17,677 bases of DNA from an uncultured bacterium (GCA_903839905.1 CAIMDX010000046.1:1-17677); one strand, 5' to 3'. Positions 7,988 to 15,719 are shown, counted from the stretch's first letter. Numbers and translations are program-made. Notes: generated by a model from the letters alone, not told the origin.

Positions 7988-8644
7988 ATGATTTCACTTG
8001 AAGCAAAAATACGAAAGATCCAGGGCAAGAAGACTAAGAGCCTGAAAAAAACCGGAATTATTCCAGCTATTTTGTATGGTCCGGAGATTAAAAATGCCTT
8101 GTTGGAAGTCAACCTAAAAGAATTTAAAAAGGTTCTTAAGGAAGCAGGAGAAAACACGATGATAGAGCTGAAAGCCGAAGGATCAGAATATGCGGTCTTG
8201 ATTAAAAATGTTGGTTATGGCCCGATTTCTTCCGACCCTATCCATATTGATTTTTACCAGCCGAATTTGAGCAAAGAACTTGAGGCTTCCATCCCGTTGG
8301 AATTCGTTGGCAACGCGCCAGCTTTGCAGCTAGGAGGAACATTGCTTAAAAATATGCAAGAATTAAAAATTAAATCTCTTCCCCAAGATTTGCCTCACAA
8401 TATTAAAGTTGATATCAGCAGTTTGAATACCTTTGAAGATTCTATTTTAGTCAAAGATCTTATTTTGCCGAAAAATGTTAAAGTGATGGATAGTCTTGAA
8501 GAAACCGTTGTTAAAGTGATGGAACCGGAGAAAGTAGAAGAAGAATTGGCTAAACCGATGGCTGAAGAAGGATTGGATTCAATTGAGAAAGTAGAGAAGA
8601 AAAAGAAAGAAGAAGGCGATTCGGAGGAAGGCAGTTCCAAGTAA
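7988..8644 (+). CDS. rplY: 50S ribosomal protein L25, long (CTC/TL5) form
   Basis: 218 residues. The N-terminal L25 beta-barrel, which binds 5S rRNA (about residues 1-90), shows GIIPAILYG near residue 30, the family hallmark. The C-terminal CTC-type domain (about 95-180) has the usual LGGTL, LPQDLPHNIKVDIS and LVKDLILP sequence. A highly charged Glu/Lys tail (about 180-218) is low complexity. This two-domain form is typical outside enteric bacteria, which have a barrel-only L25 of about 95 residues. The start gives the canonical MISLEAKIR. The gene after it begins two bases past the stop, so the two are surely co-transcribed. Confidence 0.93.
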   Translation: MISLEAKIRKIQGKKTKSLKKTGIIPAILYGPEIKNALLEVNLKEFKKVLKEAGENTMIELKAEGSEYAVLIKNVGYGPISSDPIHIDFYQPNLSKELEASIPLEFVGNAPALQLGGTLLKNMQELKIKSLPQDLPHNIKVDISSLNTFEDSILVKDLILPKNVKVMDSLEETVVKVMEPEKVEEELAKPMAEEGLDSIEKVEKKKKEEGDSEEGSSK

Positions 8645-8646
8645 AA

Positions 8647-10065
8647 ATGTTTTTTTTAAACGCCAAAAAAATAAATTTGAGGCTTTTAGCCCTAGCAACA
8701 ATGACTGGTTTTTTATTACCAGCCATTTTTGTTTTTGCGCAGCAGACAAGTTTGAATTTAGATAATGTTTGCAATGACGACAGCCAGATAGAGGCTGAAT
8801 GCAGTAAGGTTGAGAAAGATGAGTGCAAGAAAATTCTTGAAGATTGCCAAAGCTATTTTGAAGAAAAGAAAGTGCAAGTAGAAAAAGAAGTGGCCCAAAC
8901 CGCTCAAGAGAAAAAGACTTTAAACAATCAAATTAGCGGTTTGGACAAGAAAGTCAAAGACCTGGGATATCAGATAAACCAATCCAATCTGGCCATTAAG
9001 AATTTGAATTTTCAAATAGGGGACACTAATGAATCTATAGATAAAACCTCCAACGATATTGAAAGCCAAAAAGGAAAAATTGCCATGGTCTTACAGGCGG
9101 CTTATGAAGAAGACCAGAAGTCAGATTTGGAAATAATCATGGCAAATGATAATCTTTCTGATTTTTACGACAATTTAGTTTATCTGGAAAATTTAAGCAC
9201 TAAGAACCATGATCTTTTAACCCAAATACAAGATATGAAAGAATATCTTGAAACGCAGAAATCTTCCTTGGAAGATAAAACCGAAGAGTTGAAAAATACA
9301 GTGGCGGTCAGAGAGATACAAAAACAGCAGAATACGCAAACCAAAAAAGACAAAGAATATTATTTAGGATTGACCGAAGCCCAATATAACCAACAGCTTA
9401 AGGAGCAACAGGACCTAGCCAAGAGAGCTGCCGAGATTAGGGCCAGGATTTTTGAGTTGGCTGGAGTTTCCAATGCTCCCACTTTCGGAGAGGCTTATCA
9501 GATTGCCAAATATGTCCAAGGGATTACCGGTTTGCGTGCCGCGTTTTTATTAGGCATTTTAAACCAGGAAACTTCTATCGGAAAAAATGTCGGACAATGT
9601 TATGTGACTAATTTTACTAATGGCGCTGGGGCTCGTTCCAACGGGCAAAGCCTCAATAAAGTAATGCATCCGACCAGGGATATTCCTTATTTTCTTCAAA
9701 TTTGCAAGGATGTCGGACGCGAACCTACCAAAACATTAGTTTCCTGCCCTATAGCCAGCGTTGGCGGATACGGCGGGGCAATGGGTCCGGCGCAATTTAT
9801 CCCAAGCACTTGGGCTTTCATAGAATCGCAGGTTGAGGCGGTTACAGTAAAAGCGGCTGATCCTTGGGATATTAAAGACGCTTTTTTGGCATCGGGTTTA
9901 TATCTGAAGAGCCTAGGCGGGGGGAAAAGTGAATTCACGGCCGCCATGAAATATTTTTCCGGCGCAACTTGGACCAAAAACGAAGAATTTTATGGCCGTT
10001 CGGTCCTGAACATGGCCGCTAACTTCCAGAAAGAGATAGACCTATTAGAGGAAGCAGGCCAGTAG
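8647..10065 (+). CDS. Secreted coiled-coil protein with C-terminal lytic transglycosylase domain
   Basis: 472 residues. A signal peptide ends at about residue 31 (VFA before QQ). A four-cysteine segment (about 40-70) and a long coiled coil (about 70-270), like the N-terminal part of PcsB/EnvC-type peptidoglycan hydrolase regulators, come next. From about 285 a lysozyme-like fold shows GILNQETSIG with Glu308 as probable catalytic acid, and GGAMGPAQFIPSTW (377-390), a hallmark of MltB-like lytic transglycosylases. The family cleaves the glycan strand of peptidoglycan, forming 1,6-anhydromuramic ends. The coiled coil may hold the enzyme inactive or link it to a division complex such as FtsEX; that is inference. 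GGAGG at 8623-8627 is 19 bases before ATG, too far for a normal SD. Translation probably couples to rplY. Confidence 0.85.
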   Translation: MFFLNAKKINLRLLALATMTGFLLPAIFVFAQQTSLNLDNVCNDDSQIEAECSKVEKDECKKILEDCQSYFEEKKVQVEKEVAQTAQEKKTLNNQISGLDKKVKDLGYQINQSNLAIKNLNFQIGDTNESIDKTSNDIESQKGKIAMVLQAAYEEDQKSDLEIIMANDNLSDFYDNLVYLENLSTKNHDLLTQIQDMKEYLETQKSSLEDKTEELKNTVAVREIQKQQNTQTKKDKEYYLGLTEAQYNQQLKEQQDLAKRAAEIRARIFELAGVSNAPTFGEAYQIAKYVQGITGLRAAFLLGILNQETSIGKNVGQCYVTNFTNGAGARSNGQSLNKVMHPTRDIPYFLQICKDVGREPTKTLVSCPIASVGGYGGAMGPAQFIPSTWAFIESQVEAVTVKAADPWDIKDAFLASGLYLKSLGGGKSEFTAAMKYFSGATWTKNEEFYGRSVLNMAANFQKEIDLLEEAGQ

Positions 10066-10074
10066 CCGTTTAAT

Positions 10075-10196
10075 TTCAAAATCCAAAGCTCAAATGTCAA
10101 ATCAAATCAAAAATCCAAATGACTAAATAACGCGGAGATTTGGATTTTTGATTTTGGACTTGATTTGGCATTTGGATTTTGATATTTGGATTTAAT
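10075..10196. repeat. AT-rich imperfect inverted repeat
   Basis: Left arm 10075-10120 and right arm 10138-10196 are imperfectly complementary, built from repeated TCCAAAT, TCAAATC and their complements, around a 17-nt spacer. It codes for nothing and lies between convergent genes. It resembles a small palindromic intergenic element, but no target-site duplication is evident. Confidence 0.7.
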
Positions 10197-10209
10197 TAGA
10201 AAATAACCA

Positions 10210-10243
10210 AACAAAAATCCGCTTGTTGGCGGTTTTTTTGTTT
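10210..10243. terminator. Bidirectional intrinsic terminator
   Basis: CCGC (10219-10222) and GCGG (10229-10232) form the core of a stem, extended outward by an A-rich left flank pairing with the T-rich right flank. Each strand thus ends in a U tract after the hairpin. It lies between the 3' ends of the transglycosylase gene and prfA and suits both. Confidence 0.8.
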
Positions 10244-10253
10244 AGAATCAATA

Positions 10254-11000
10254 TTATAGATTGGATTTCTTCATCGTTTCCACTATTTTTTCCATTTTGC
10301 CGTCCATTATCTTTTCAATGCCGTGGAAGTTTTTATTGATGCGATGGTCGGTAATGCGGTCTTGCGGGAAATTATATGTTTTGATTTTTTCTTCGCGTGA
10401 GGCCGTGCCGATCTGGACATTGCGGGCGTCTCCGAATTTAGCGCTTGCTTCCCGTTCTTGTCTTTCCAGCAGTCTGGCCTGCAAAAGGCTCATAGCGCTT
10501 TCTTTATTTTGGGCGAGGCTTCGTTCGGTTTGAGAGAACACTGCTAATCCGGTAGGGATATGGGTCAATCTAACAGCCGACATTCTTTTGTTCACATATT
10601 GTCCGCCCGGGCCGGAAGCTTTGCAATAATCGGTTCTTATATCTTGAGGCCTGATATTCATTTGAGTTGCGTCAGGTTTGGCCATAACCGCCACAGTGGC
10701 AGTAGAAGTGTGGACTCTTCCGGCTTTTTCGGTTTTTGGGATTCTTTGGATGCGATGAACGCCGCCTTCGTATCTTAAACTGTTATAGGCGTCCGGACCT
10801 TTTATCTCCAGAATAATTTCTTTTATGCCTCCCAATTCTGTAGGGCTGGAATGCAAGATGGTAACGCCCCATCCTTGATTTTGGGAGTAGCGGGTGTACA
10901 TTCTTAAAAGATCGGAAGCAAAAAGAGCCGCTTCGTCTCCTCCGACGCCGGCTCTGATTTCCAAAATAATAGCGCTAATTGCTTTTGCTCCTTCTTGCAT
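10254..11000 (-). CDS. prfA: Peptide chain release factor 1 lacking domain 1
   Basis: Ends translation at UAA and UAG by triggering peptidyl-tRNA hydrolysis in the ribosome. The 248-residue product starts at the equivalent of about residue 101 of E. coli RF1 (360 residues). RAGVGGDEAALFASDL, the codon-recognition motif Pro-Lys-Thr at 88-90 (PxT class, so RF1 rather than RF2), GPGGQYVNKR with the catalytic GGQ at 132-134, and TYNFPQDRITDHRI are all present. Domain 1 (helical, about 100 residues) is missing. An in-frame TGA lies about 15 bases upstream of the ATG, and the 145 bp up to rpmE have no room for the missing part. It is probably co-transcribed with rpmE. It could be a functional short form or a decayed copy. 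The intact motifs favour function. Confidence 0.88.
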   Translation of the reverse strand: MQEGAKAISAIILEIRAGVGGDEAALFASDLLRMYTRYSQNQGWGVTILHSSPTELGGIKEIILEIKGPDAYNSLRYEGGVHRIQRIPKTEKAGRVHTSTATVAVMAKPDATQMNIRPQDIRTDYCKASGPGGQYVNKRMSAVRLTHIPTGLAVFSQTERSLAQNKESAMSLLQARLLERQEREASAKFGDARNVQIGTASREEKIKTYNFPQDRITDHRINKNFHGIEKIMDGKMEKIVETMKKSNL

Positions 11001-11112
11001 AAAATAATTTATTAATCAGATTCGCAACGAAGCGGTTTATTTTATCTGGCGAATGCCAGCCCGGAGCGAAGCGAAGGATAAAACAAGCTCCCCCGTAGCG
11101 ATAGCGAAGGGG

Positions 11113-11143
11113 CGCTTCGCCAATATAACACGCTGGCGAAGCG
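11113..11143. repeat. GC-rich hairpin between rpmE and prfA
   Basis: CGCTTCGCCA (11113-11122) and TGGCGAAGCG (11134-11143) form a perfect 10-bp stem with an 11-nt loop, two bases past the rpmE stop. No U tract follows on either strand. More GCGAAG words fill 11030-11110. It may slow polymerase or stabilise the rpmE mRNA end. Confidence 0.7.
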
Positions 11144-11145
11144 GC

Positions 11146-11361
11146 TTACTTTTTTGCTGTTTTTTTTACCATTCTGTCCTGGAATTTCTGGACTTGGCCT
11201 AATTTAGCGGTGGCTCTGCGCTCGCCGGTAAAGAAAGGATGGCATTTTGAACAAGTTTCAACCTCGGTGAATTCTTTGGTTGAACCCAAAACAAAATCTT
11301 GTCCGCAGGAACAGCGGATATGAGCATTGGGATAATAAGTTGGGTGGATGTCTTTTTTCAT
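11146..11361 (-). CDS. rpmE: 50S ribosomal protein L31, zinc-binding form
   Basis: 71 residues, the usual L31 length. MKKDIHPTYY and CSKCHPFFTGERR are family hallmarks. Four cysteines (17, 19, 37, 40) make the zinc ribbon of the C+ form, so the protein should need zinc. L31 bridges the two ribosomal subunits. The Lys-rich tail (KKTAKK) is normal. It starts 138 bp from the divergent rpsB promoter and lies upstream of prfA, a pairing found in many bacteria. No SD precedes the ATG. A palindrome covers its likely -10 element, a possible control point. Confidence 0.95.
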   Translation of the reverse strand: MKKDIHPTYYPNAHIRCSCGQDFVLGSTKEFTEVETCSKCHPFFTGERRATAKLGQVQKFQDRMVKKTAKK

Positions 11362-11385
11362 AATAGGTAATTTATCAATTTACAA

Positions 11386-11419
11386 TTGCTAATATTAGCA
11401 AATTTACCCAAAATTGCAA
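11386..11419 (-). promoter_or_regulatory. Likely rpmE promoter overlapped by a perfect palindrome
   Basis: On the minus strand TTGCAA (11414-11419) and TAATAT (11392-11397) are spaced 16 bp and point toward rpmE. The -10 lies within TTGCTAATATTAGCAA (11386-11401), a perfect 16-bp palindrome that could be an operator. The palindrome is seen directly; the operator role is inferred. Confidence 0.5.
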
Positions 11420-11499
11420 GGATTTGCGTTAGATCATAAAATTTAACTATGCATTGGAAACCCTTTCGGCTATATTTTAAATGATTTAATCCTGGCTTA

Positions 11500-11528
11500 T
11501 TGATTTTTATTTTGACTTTTGCTATAAT
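11500..11528 (+). promoter_or_regulatory. rpsB promoter, near-leaderless
   Basis: TTGATT (11500-11505), a 17-bp spacer and a perfect TATAAT (11523-11528) precede ATG 11539 by ten bases. Predicted transcription start is around 11535, leaving a leader of about four nt and no space for an SD. Confidence 0.75.
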
Positions 11529-11538
11529 CACACGCATT

Positions 11539-12288
11539 ATGGCTATAGAAACAAAACAAACAGATATGGATATAAAAGATTTTCAAATATCAATTGATGA
11601 AATGTCGCAAGCCGGCGTTAATTTTGGCCACAAGACTTCCCGTCTCCACCCAAAAATGCAGCCCTATATTTTAAAGGTGAAAGACTCCGTTCACTTTATT
11701 GATTTGGAAAAATCGGCCCAGGCTTTAAAAGAAGCTATCAATCTTATCCGCAAAATAGTAATGGACGGCAAAACCGTTTTGATGGTTGGCACGAAAATTC
11801 ATTTGCGCGATATGCTGGAAGAAACCGCCATAGATTGCGGGCTTCCTTATGTCAAAGAAAGATGGATTGGAGGGACCTTTACTAATTTTGAGGAGATCAG
11901 AAAAAGGATCCAATATTTTAAAGATTTGGAAGCTAAAACTAAAGAAGCTGATTTTGAGAAAAATTACACCAAAAAAGAGAGATCAATGATGAATAAAGAA
12001 ATCGCCAGATTGAAAATGAAATTTGGAGGCATCAAAGAGATGGAAAGATTGCCGGAAGCTTTGTTCGCCTTGGATATGAAAAAAGACGCAATAGCCATTA
12101 AAGAAGCTCGCGATAAAGGAATTAAAGTAATCGCTCTTGCTGATACTAATGTCAACCCTACATTGGCTGACTATCCGATTCCGGCCAACGACGATGCTGT
12201 TTCTTCAGTTAAATATATTTTAGGTAAGATCAAAGAAGCTGTTCTGGAAGTAAGACCTGGCCTGAAAACTCAAGAAGAAAAAAAATAA
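11539..12288 (+). CDS. rpsB: 30S ribosomal protein S2
   Basis: 249 residues from ATG 11539 (MAIETKQT). An upstream ATG at 11500 in the same frame overlaps the promoter -35 and would add 13 hydrophobic residues foreign to S2, so I reject it. S2 binds the back of the 30S subunit and helps dock S1. Family landmarks are AGVNFGHKTSRLHPKM, VHFIDLEKS, MVGTK, ERWIGGTFTNF, LPEALFALD, EARDKGIKVIALADTNVNP and PIPANDDA. It is followed 85 bp later by tsf, the near-universal rpsB-tsf pair. The intervening hairpin could adjust tsf expression. Confidence 0.95.
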   Translation: MAIETKQTDMDIKDFQISIDEMSQAGVNFGHKTSRLHPKMQPYILKVKDSVHFIDLEKSAQALKEAINLIRKIVMDGKTVLMVGTKIHLRDMLEETAIDCGLPYVKERWIGGTFTNFEEIRKRIQYFKDLEAKTKEADFEKNYTKKERSMMNKEIARLKMKFGGIKEMERLPEALFALDMKKDAIAIKEARDKGIKVIALADTNVNPTLADYPIPANDDAVSSVKYILGKIKEAVLEVRPGLKTQEEKK

Positions 12289-12295
12289 TTTTCGG

Positions 12296-12311
12296 TCCGC
12301 CGTTTGGCGGA
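12296..12311. repeat. Small GC-rich hairpin between rpsB and tsf
   Basis: TCCGCC (12296-12301), GTTT and GGCGGA (12306-12311) form a perfect 6-bp stem. No T tract follows, so it is not a normal terminator. The same CCGCC/GGCGGAG design appears at 16635-16647, suggesting a dispersed element. Confidence 0.65.
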
Positions 12312-12373
12312 GCCATCTGGCGGAGAAAACCGATATTATGAGGAATTATAACTAAGATTAGATATTTTAAAGC

Positions 12374-12991
12374 ATGGTAACTATTGATCAAATCAAGCAA
12401 TTAAGAGAAGAGACCGACATCTCTGTTACCGAGTGTAAAAAAGCCTTGGAACAAGCTCAAGGCGATTTTGAAAAAGCCAAAGAAATTTTAAAGGCTAGAG
12501 GCCAGAGTATCGCCCAGAAAAAAAGCGATCGCGCTGCCAATGCCGGCATCATCGCCAGCTATATCCATCCCGGAAGCCAAGTTGGAGTTCTTTTGGATAT
12601 CCGTTGCGAAACCGATTTCGTTGCCCGTTCGGCTGACTTTTTAGTTTTAGCCCATGAACTTTGTTTGCAGATTGCCGCGGGAAATCCTATTTATGCCAGC
12701 GAGAAAGATATTCCCGAAGAAATTTTGAATAAAGAAAAAGAAGCTGCCTTGGAGCAATTTAAAGATTCCAATAAACCGGCTAACATTATCAATAATATTA
12801 TTGAAGGCAAAATAGGCAAGTACAAACAAGAGAGAGTTCTTTTGTCCCAGCCTTGGGTAAAAGATCCCAGCAAAACCGTTAAAGACCTGGTTAGCGAATA
12901 TATTGCTAAACTGGGAGAGAATATTTTGCCAAAAAAGTTTGTTCGTTATGAACTTTCAAATTCTAGCAGCTCAAATATTTCTTGTAGCTAG
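12374..12991 (+). CDS. tsf: Elongation factor Ts
   Basis: The nucleotide exchange factor that returns EF-Tu to its GTP form. 205 residues, short compared with about 280 in E. coli and close to the compact type lacking part of the core repeat. The N-terminal UBA-like domain (about 1-42) has IKQLREETDISVTECKKAL. The essential TDFVAR motif is at 80-85. The C-terminal module has VLLSQPWVKDPSKTVKDLV. The last residues (NSSSSNISCS) are a non-conserved tail that overlaps the next gene's start, so the tail may exist because of the overlap. There is no SD near ATG 12374. Confidence 0.93.
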   Translation: MVTIDQIKQLREETDISVTECKKALEQAQGDFEKAKEILKARGQSIAQKKSDRAANAGIIASYIHPGSQVGVLLDIRCETDFVARSADFLVLAHELCLQIAAGNPIYASEKDIPEEILNKEKEAALEQFKDSNKPANIINNIIEGKIGKYKQERVLLSQPWVKDPSKTVKDLVSEYIAKLGENILPKKFVRYELSNSSSSNISCS

Positions 12992-13418
12992 TCTTATAGG
13001 GCTAGCTATAATGATCGTGAGAAAAATACCCGCGCTGGTTGCGTTGGATGCTTCCGACAAATCCATGAAAGGTCATTTTTTGAAGCTGAAGAAAAAAATT
13101 CAAGAGGTTAATCCTTTTAAAGGGACCAAGCCGGAAATATTTTTACAAAAGATTCTTTCAAAAGTCAGAGTTTTATCTTTAAAGGCTGATAATAAAGCCA
13201 CCGATTTGATACATATCTTACATAAAAGAGTTGAGAAGAAAAATAATTTTTTTCAAATTTTCCCTGAGAGAAAAGAACAGGCGAAAAAAAACATTTCCAG
13301 CGCATCCAAGGATCCAATAGAGAACAAAAAGAGCGATAACTATTGGCAAGAAATAAAAACATCAGTTTCTGCGGCTGCTAAGCGTAAAAGTTCTGTCAAA
13401 AAATCAAAGAAGAAATAA
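12948..13418 (+). CDS. Single-span membrane protein with basic tail, unknown
   Basis: 156 residues from ATG 12948, which lies inside the last 44 bp of tsf. Upstream ATG 12903 would add residues with no hydrophobic character, so the internal start (MNFQILAAQIFLVASLIG) is preferred because it puts a membrane span at about 3-22. A cytoplasmic region follows, with a predicted helical stretch (MKGHFLKLKKKIQEVNPF) and a very basic Ser/Lys C-terminus (KRKSSVKKSKKK) that could contact RNA, DNA or lipid headgroups. I do not recognise a family. The overlap suggests translational coupling with EF-Ts. Confidence 0.7.
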   Translation: MNFQILAAQIFLVASLIGLAIMIVRKIPALVALDASDKSMKGHFLKLKKKIQEVNPFKGTKPEIFLQKILSKVRVLSLKADNKATDLIHILHKRVEKKNNFFQIFPERKEQAKKNISSASKDPIENKKSDNYWQEIKTSVSAAAKRKSSVKKSKKK

Positions 13419-13441
13419 TTTTTCACGGCCTTAAGAAAATG

Positions 13442-13474
13442 ATTAGCCAAAGCAAGGCTAATTTTCTTTCTTTG
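13442..13474 (+). terminator. Terminator of the rpsB-tsf operon
   Basis: ATTAGCC (13442-13448) and GGCTAAT (13456-13462) form a 7-bp stem followed by TTTCTTTCTTT. The stem can extend outward through AAGAAAA with a small bulge. It lies 23 bp after the membrane-protein stop. Confidence 0.7.
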
Positions 13475-13483
13475 CCCGCCATA

Positions 13484-13520
13484 GCCCCGCAAGCGTGCGG
13501 GGCGAAGGAGGGTTTCGCCC
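13484..13520. repeat. GC-rich alternative hairpins upstream of tRNA-Thr
   Basis: GCCCCGC (13484-13490) pairs perfectly with GCGGGGC (13497-13503). The overlapping GGGCGAA (13500-13506) pairs perfectly with TTCGCCC (13514-13520). The two stems share bases and exclude each other. The stretch has no coding frame and is far richer in GC than its surroundings. Confidence 0.65.
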
Positions 13521-13605
13521 GCCGAAGCTCTTAACTTACTTGCCGGCAAGCAGGGAGCAACTGTTTGAGTGAGCGCTTTGAGCGTCAAAAACAGAAAAGT
13601 ATTTT

Positions 13606-13676
13606 GCCTCCTTAGCTCAATGGCAGAGCAACTGTTTTGTAAACAGTAGATGTTAGTCCGATTCTAATAGGAGGCT
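13606..13676 (+). tRNA. tRNA-Thr (anticodon TGT)
   Basis: A 71-nt cloverleaf. Acceptor GCCTCCT/AGGAGGC, D-stem GCTC/GAGC with GG in the loop, anticodon stem ACTGT/ACAGT around TTTGTAA (anticodon TGT, reads ACA), 4-nt variable region, T-stem GTTAG/CTAAT with one G-U pair. The T-loop is TCCGATT, so position 55 is C instead of T. Genomic CCA follows the discriminator T at 13677-13679. It reads Thr codons and lies about 80 bp upstream of the rRNA promoter. Confidence 0.92.
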
Positions 13677-13756
13677 CCAAAAAGACGGAAATTACAAGCT
13701 TTTTTATTGGTTTTTCTTGTATGCTCAAGGGGCTTAAATAGGCCTTTAAAAAACTC

Positions 13757-13785
13757 TTGACAGAGAAAAAATAAAAGAGTAATAA
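13757..13785 (+). promoter_or_regulatory. rRNA promoter
   Basis: A perfect -35 TTGACA (13757-13762), a 17-bp spacer and TAATAA (13780-13785) point toward the 16S gene. Transcription would start near 13792, giving a leader of about 250 nt. The same TTGACA-N17-TAATAA arrangement recurs after the 16S gene at 15739-15767. Confidence 0.7.
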
Positions 13786-13806
13786 ATAATAGTACATCTA
13801 AAAAAT

Positions 13807-13842
13807 ATGGCCAAGAAAACAACGAAAATATCATTGTTGTAA
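13807..13842 (+). CDS. Possible 11-codon leader peptide ahead of 16S
   Basis: A short frame MAKKTTKISLL lies 15 bases after the predicted start of rRNA transcription and ends with TAA. The segment can fold through ACAAC/GTTGT (13829-13843 region). With the terminator-like hairpin downstream it resembles an attenuation layout, but a frame this short may be chance. No SD. Confidence 0.15.
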   Translation: MAKKTTKISLL

Positions 13843-13879
13843 TCTGAACAAAGAAAGCGCGCTGAGGCAAAGATTTAAG

Positions 13880-13900
13880 ATCAGGGCCACCTGATTTTTT
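13880..13900 (+). terminator. Terminator-like hairpin in the rRNA leader
   Basis: ATCAGG (13880-13885), loop GCCA and CCTGAT (13890-13895) are followed by a T-run (13895-13900) and then CTTTCT. It stands between the rRNA promoter and 16S, so it would have to be read through or regulated. The stem is only six bp. Confidence 0.5.
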
Positions 13901-13956
13901 CTTTCTGCACGGCAAGCAAAGCCATAATGGAAAGCAGGTTTAAAACTGAATAATAA

Positions 13957-13978
13957 AGTAGTTAATAATTTAACTACT
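13957..13978 (+). repeat. Hairpin in the rRNA leader
   Basis: AGTAGTTAA (13957-13965), loop TAAT and TTAACTACT (13970-13978) form a perfect 9-bp AT-rich stem. It sits immediately before the 5' processing arm. Confidence 0.7.
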
Positions 13979-13980
13979 AC

Positions 13981-14038
13981 GAACCGTAAAGTACAATAAA
14001 TTAAGTTTATAAATGATTTTTTAGAGTTGTCTCGTTAT

Positions 14039-14039
<1 letters not shown>
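13981..14039 (+). other. 5' arm of the 16S processing stem
   Basis: This stretch pairs with 15661-15706 beyond the 16S 3' end. GAACCGTA, CAATAAA, GTTTAT, GATT and GAGTTGTCTCGTTATT match the complement of the other arm in order, with one G-U pair in the last block and small bulges. Long stems bracketing 16S are the usual RNase III-type processing substrate, so the role is well founded though no enzyme is seen here. Confidence 0.85.
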
Positions 14040-15572
<1,533 letters not shown>

Positions 15573-15627
15573 TTCAAAGTATCGACTGGAGTTGAAGTCT
15601 TAAATTTGGGTTTTAACTCTAGGGTGT

Positions 15628-15654
15628 TGATCTCTGTACCAAAAAGGGAGATCA
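15628..15654 (+). repeat. Hairpin in the 16S trailer
   Basis: TGATCTC (15628-15634) and GAGATCA (15648-15654) form a perfect 7-bp stem. No T tract follows, so it is probably a trailer structure inside the processing stem. Confidence 0.6.
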
Positions 15655-15660
15655 GTTTAT

Positions 15661-15706
15661 AATAACGAGGCAACTCCAAGGAATCATAAACTTTATTGTA
15701 CGGTTC
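15661..15706 (+). other. 3' arm of the 16S processing stem
   Basis: Complement of 13981-14039. Both arms lie outside the mature rRNA. The match spans about 40 paired bases with small asymmetric bulges, so it is not chance. Confidence 0.85.
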
Positions 15707-15719
15707 AAATATATTCAAG

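Noticed and set aside
8623..8627. GGAGG as an SD for the transglycosylase gene
   Set aside because: It lies 19 bases before ATG and codes for the rplY tail, too far for normal pairing.
11500..11538. Upstream ATG extending S2 by 13 residues
   Set aside because: It starts within the -35 element, and the extra hydrophobic residues do not belong to S2.
13664..13915. Minus-strand ORF of 83 residues, with a second one at 13612-13797
   Set aside because: They overlap tRNA-Thr and the rRNA promoter/leader, and their composition reflects AT-rich leader sequence.
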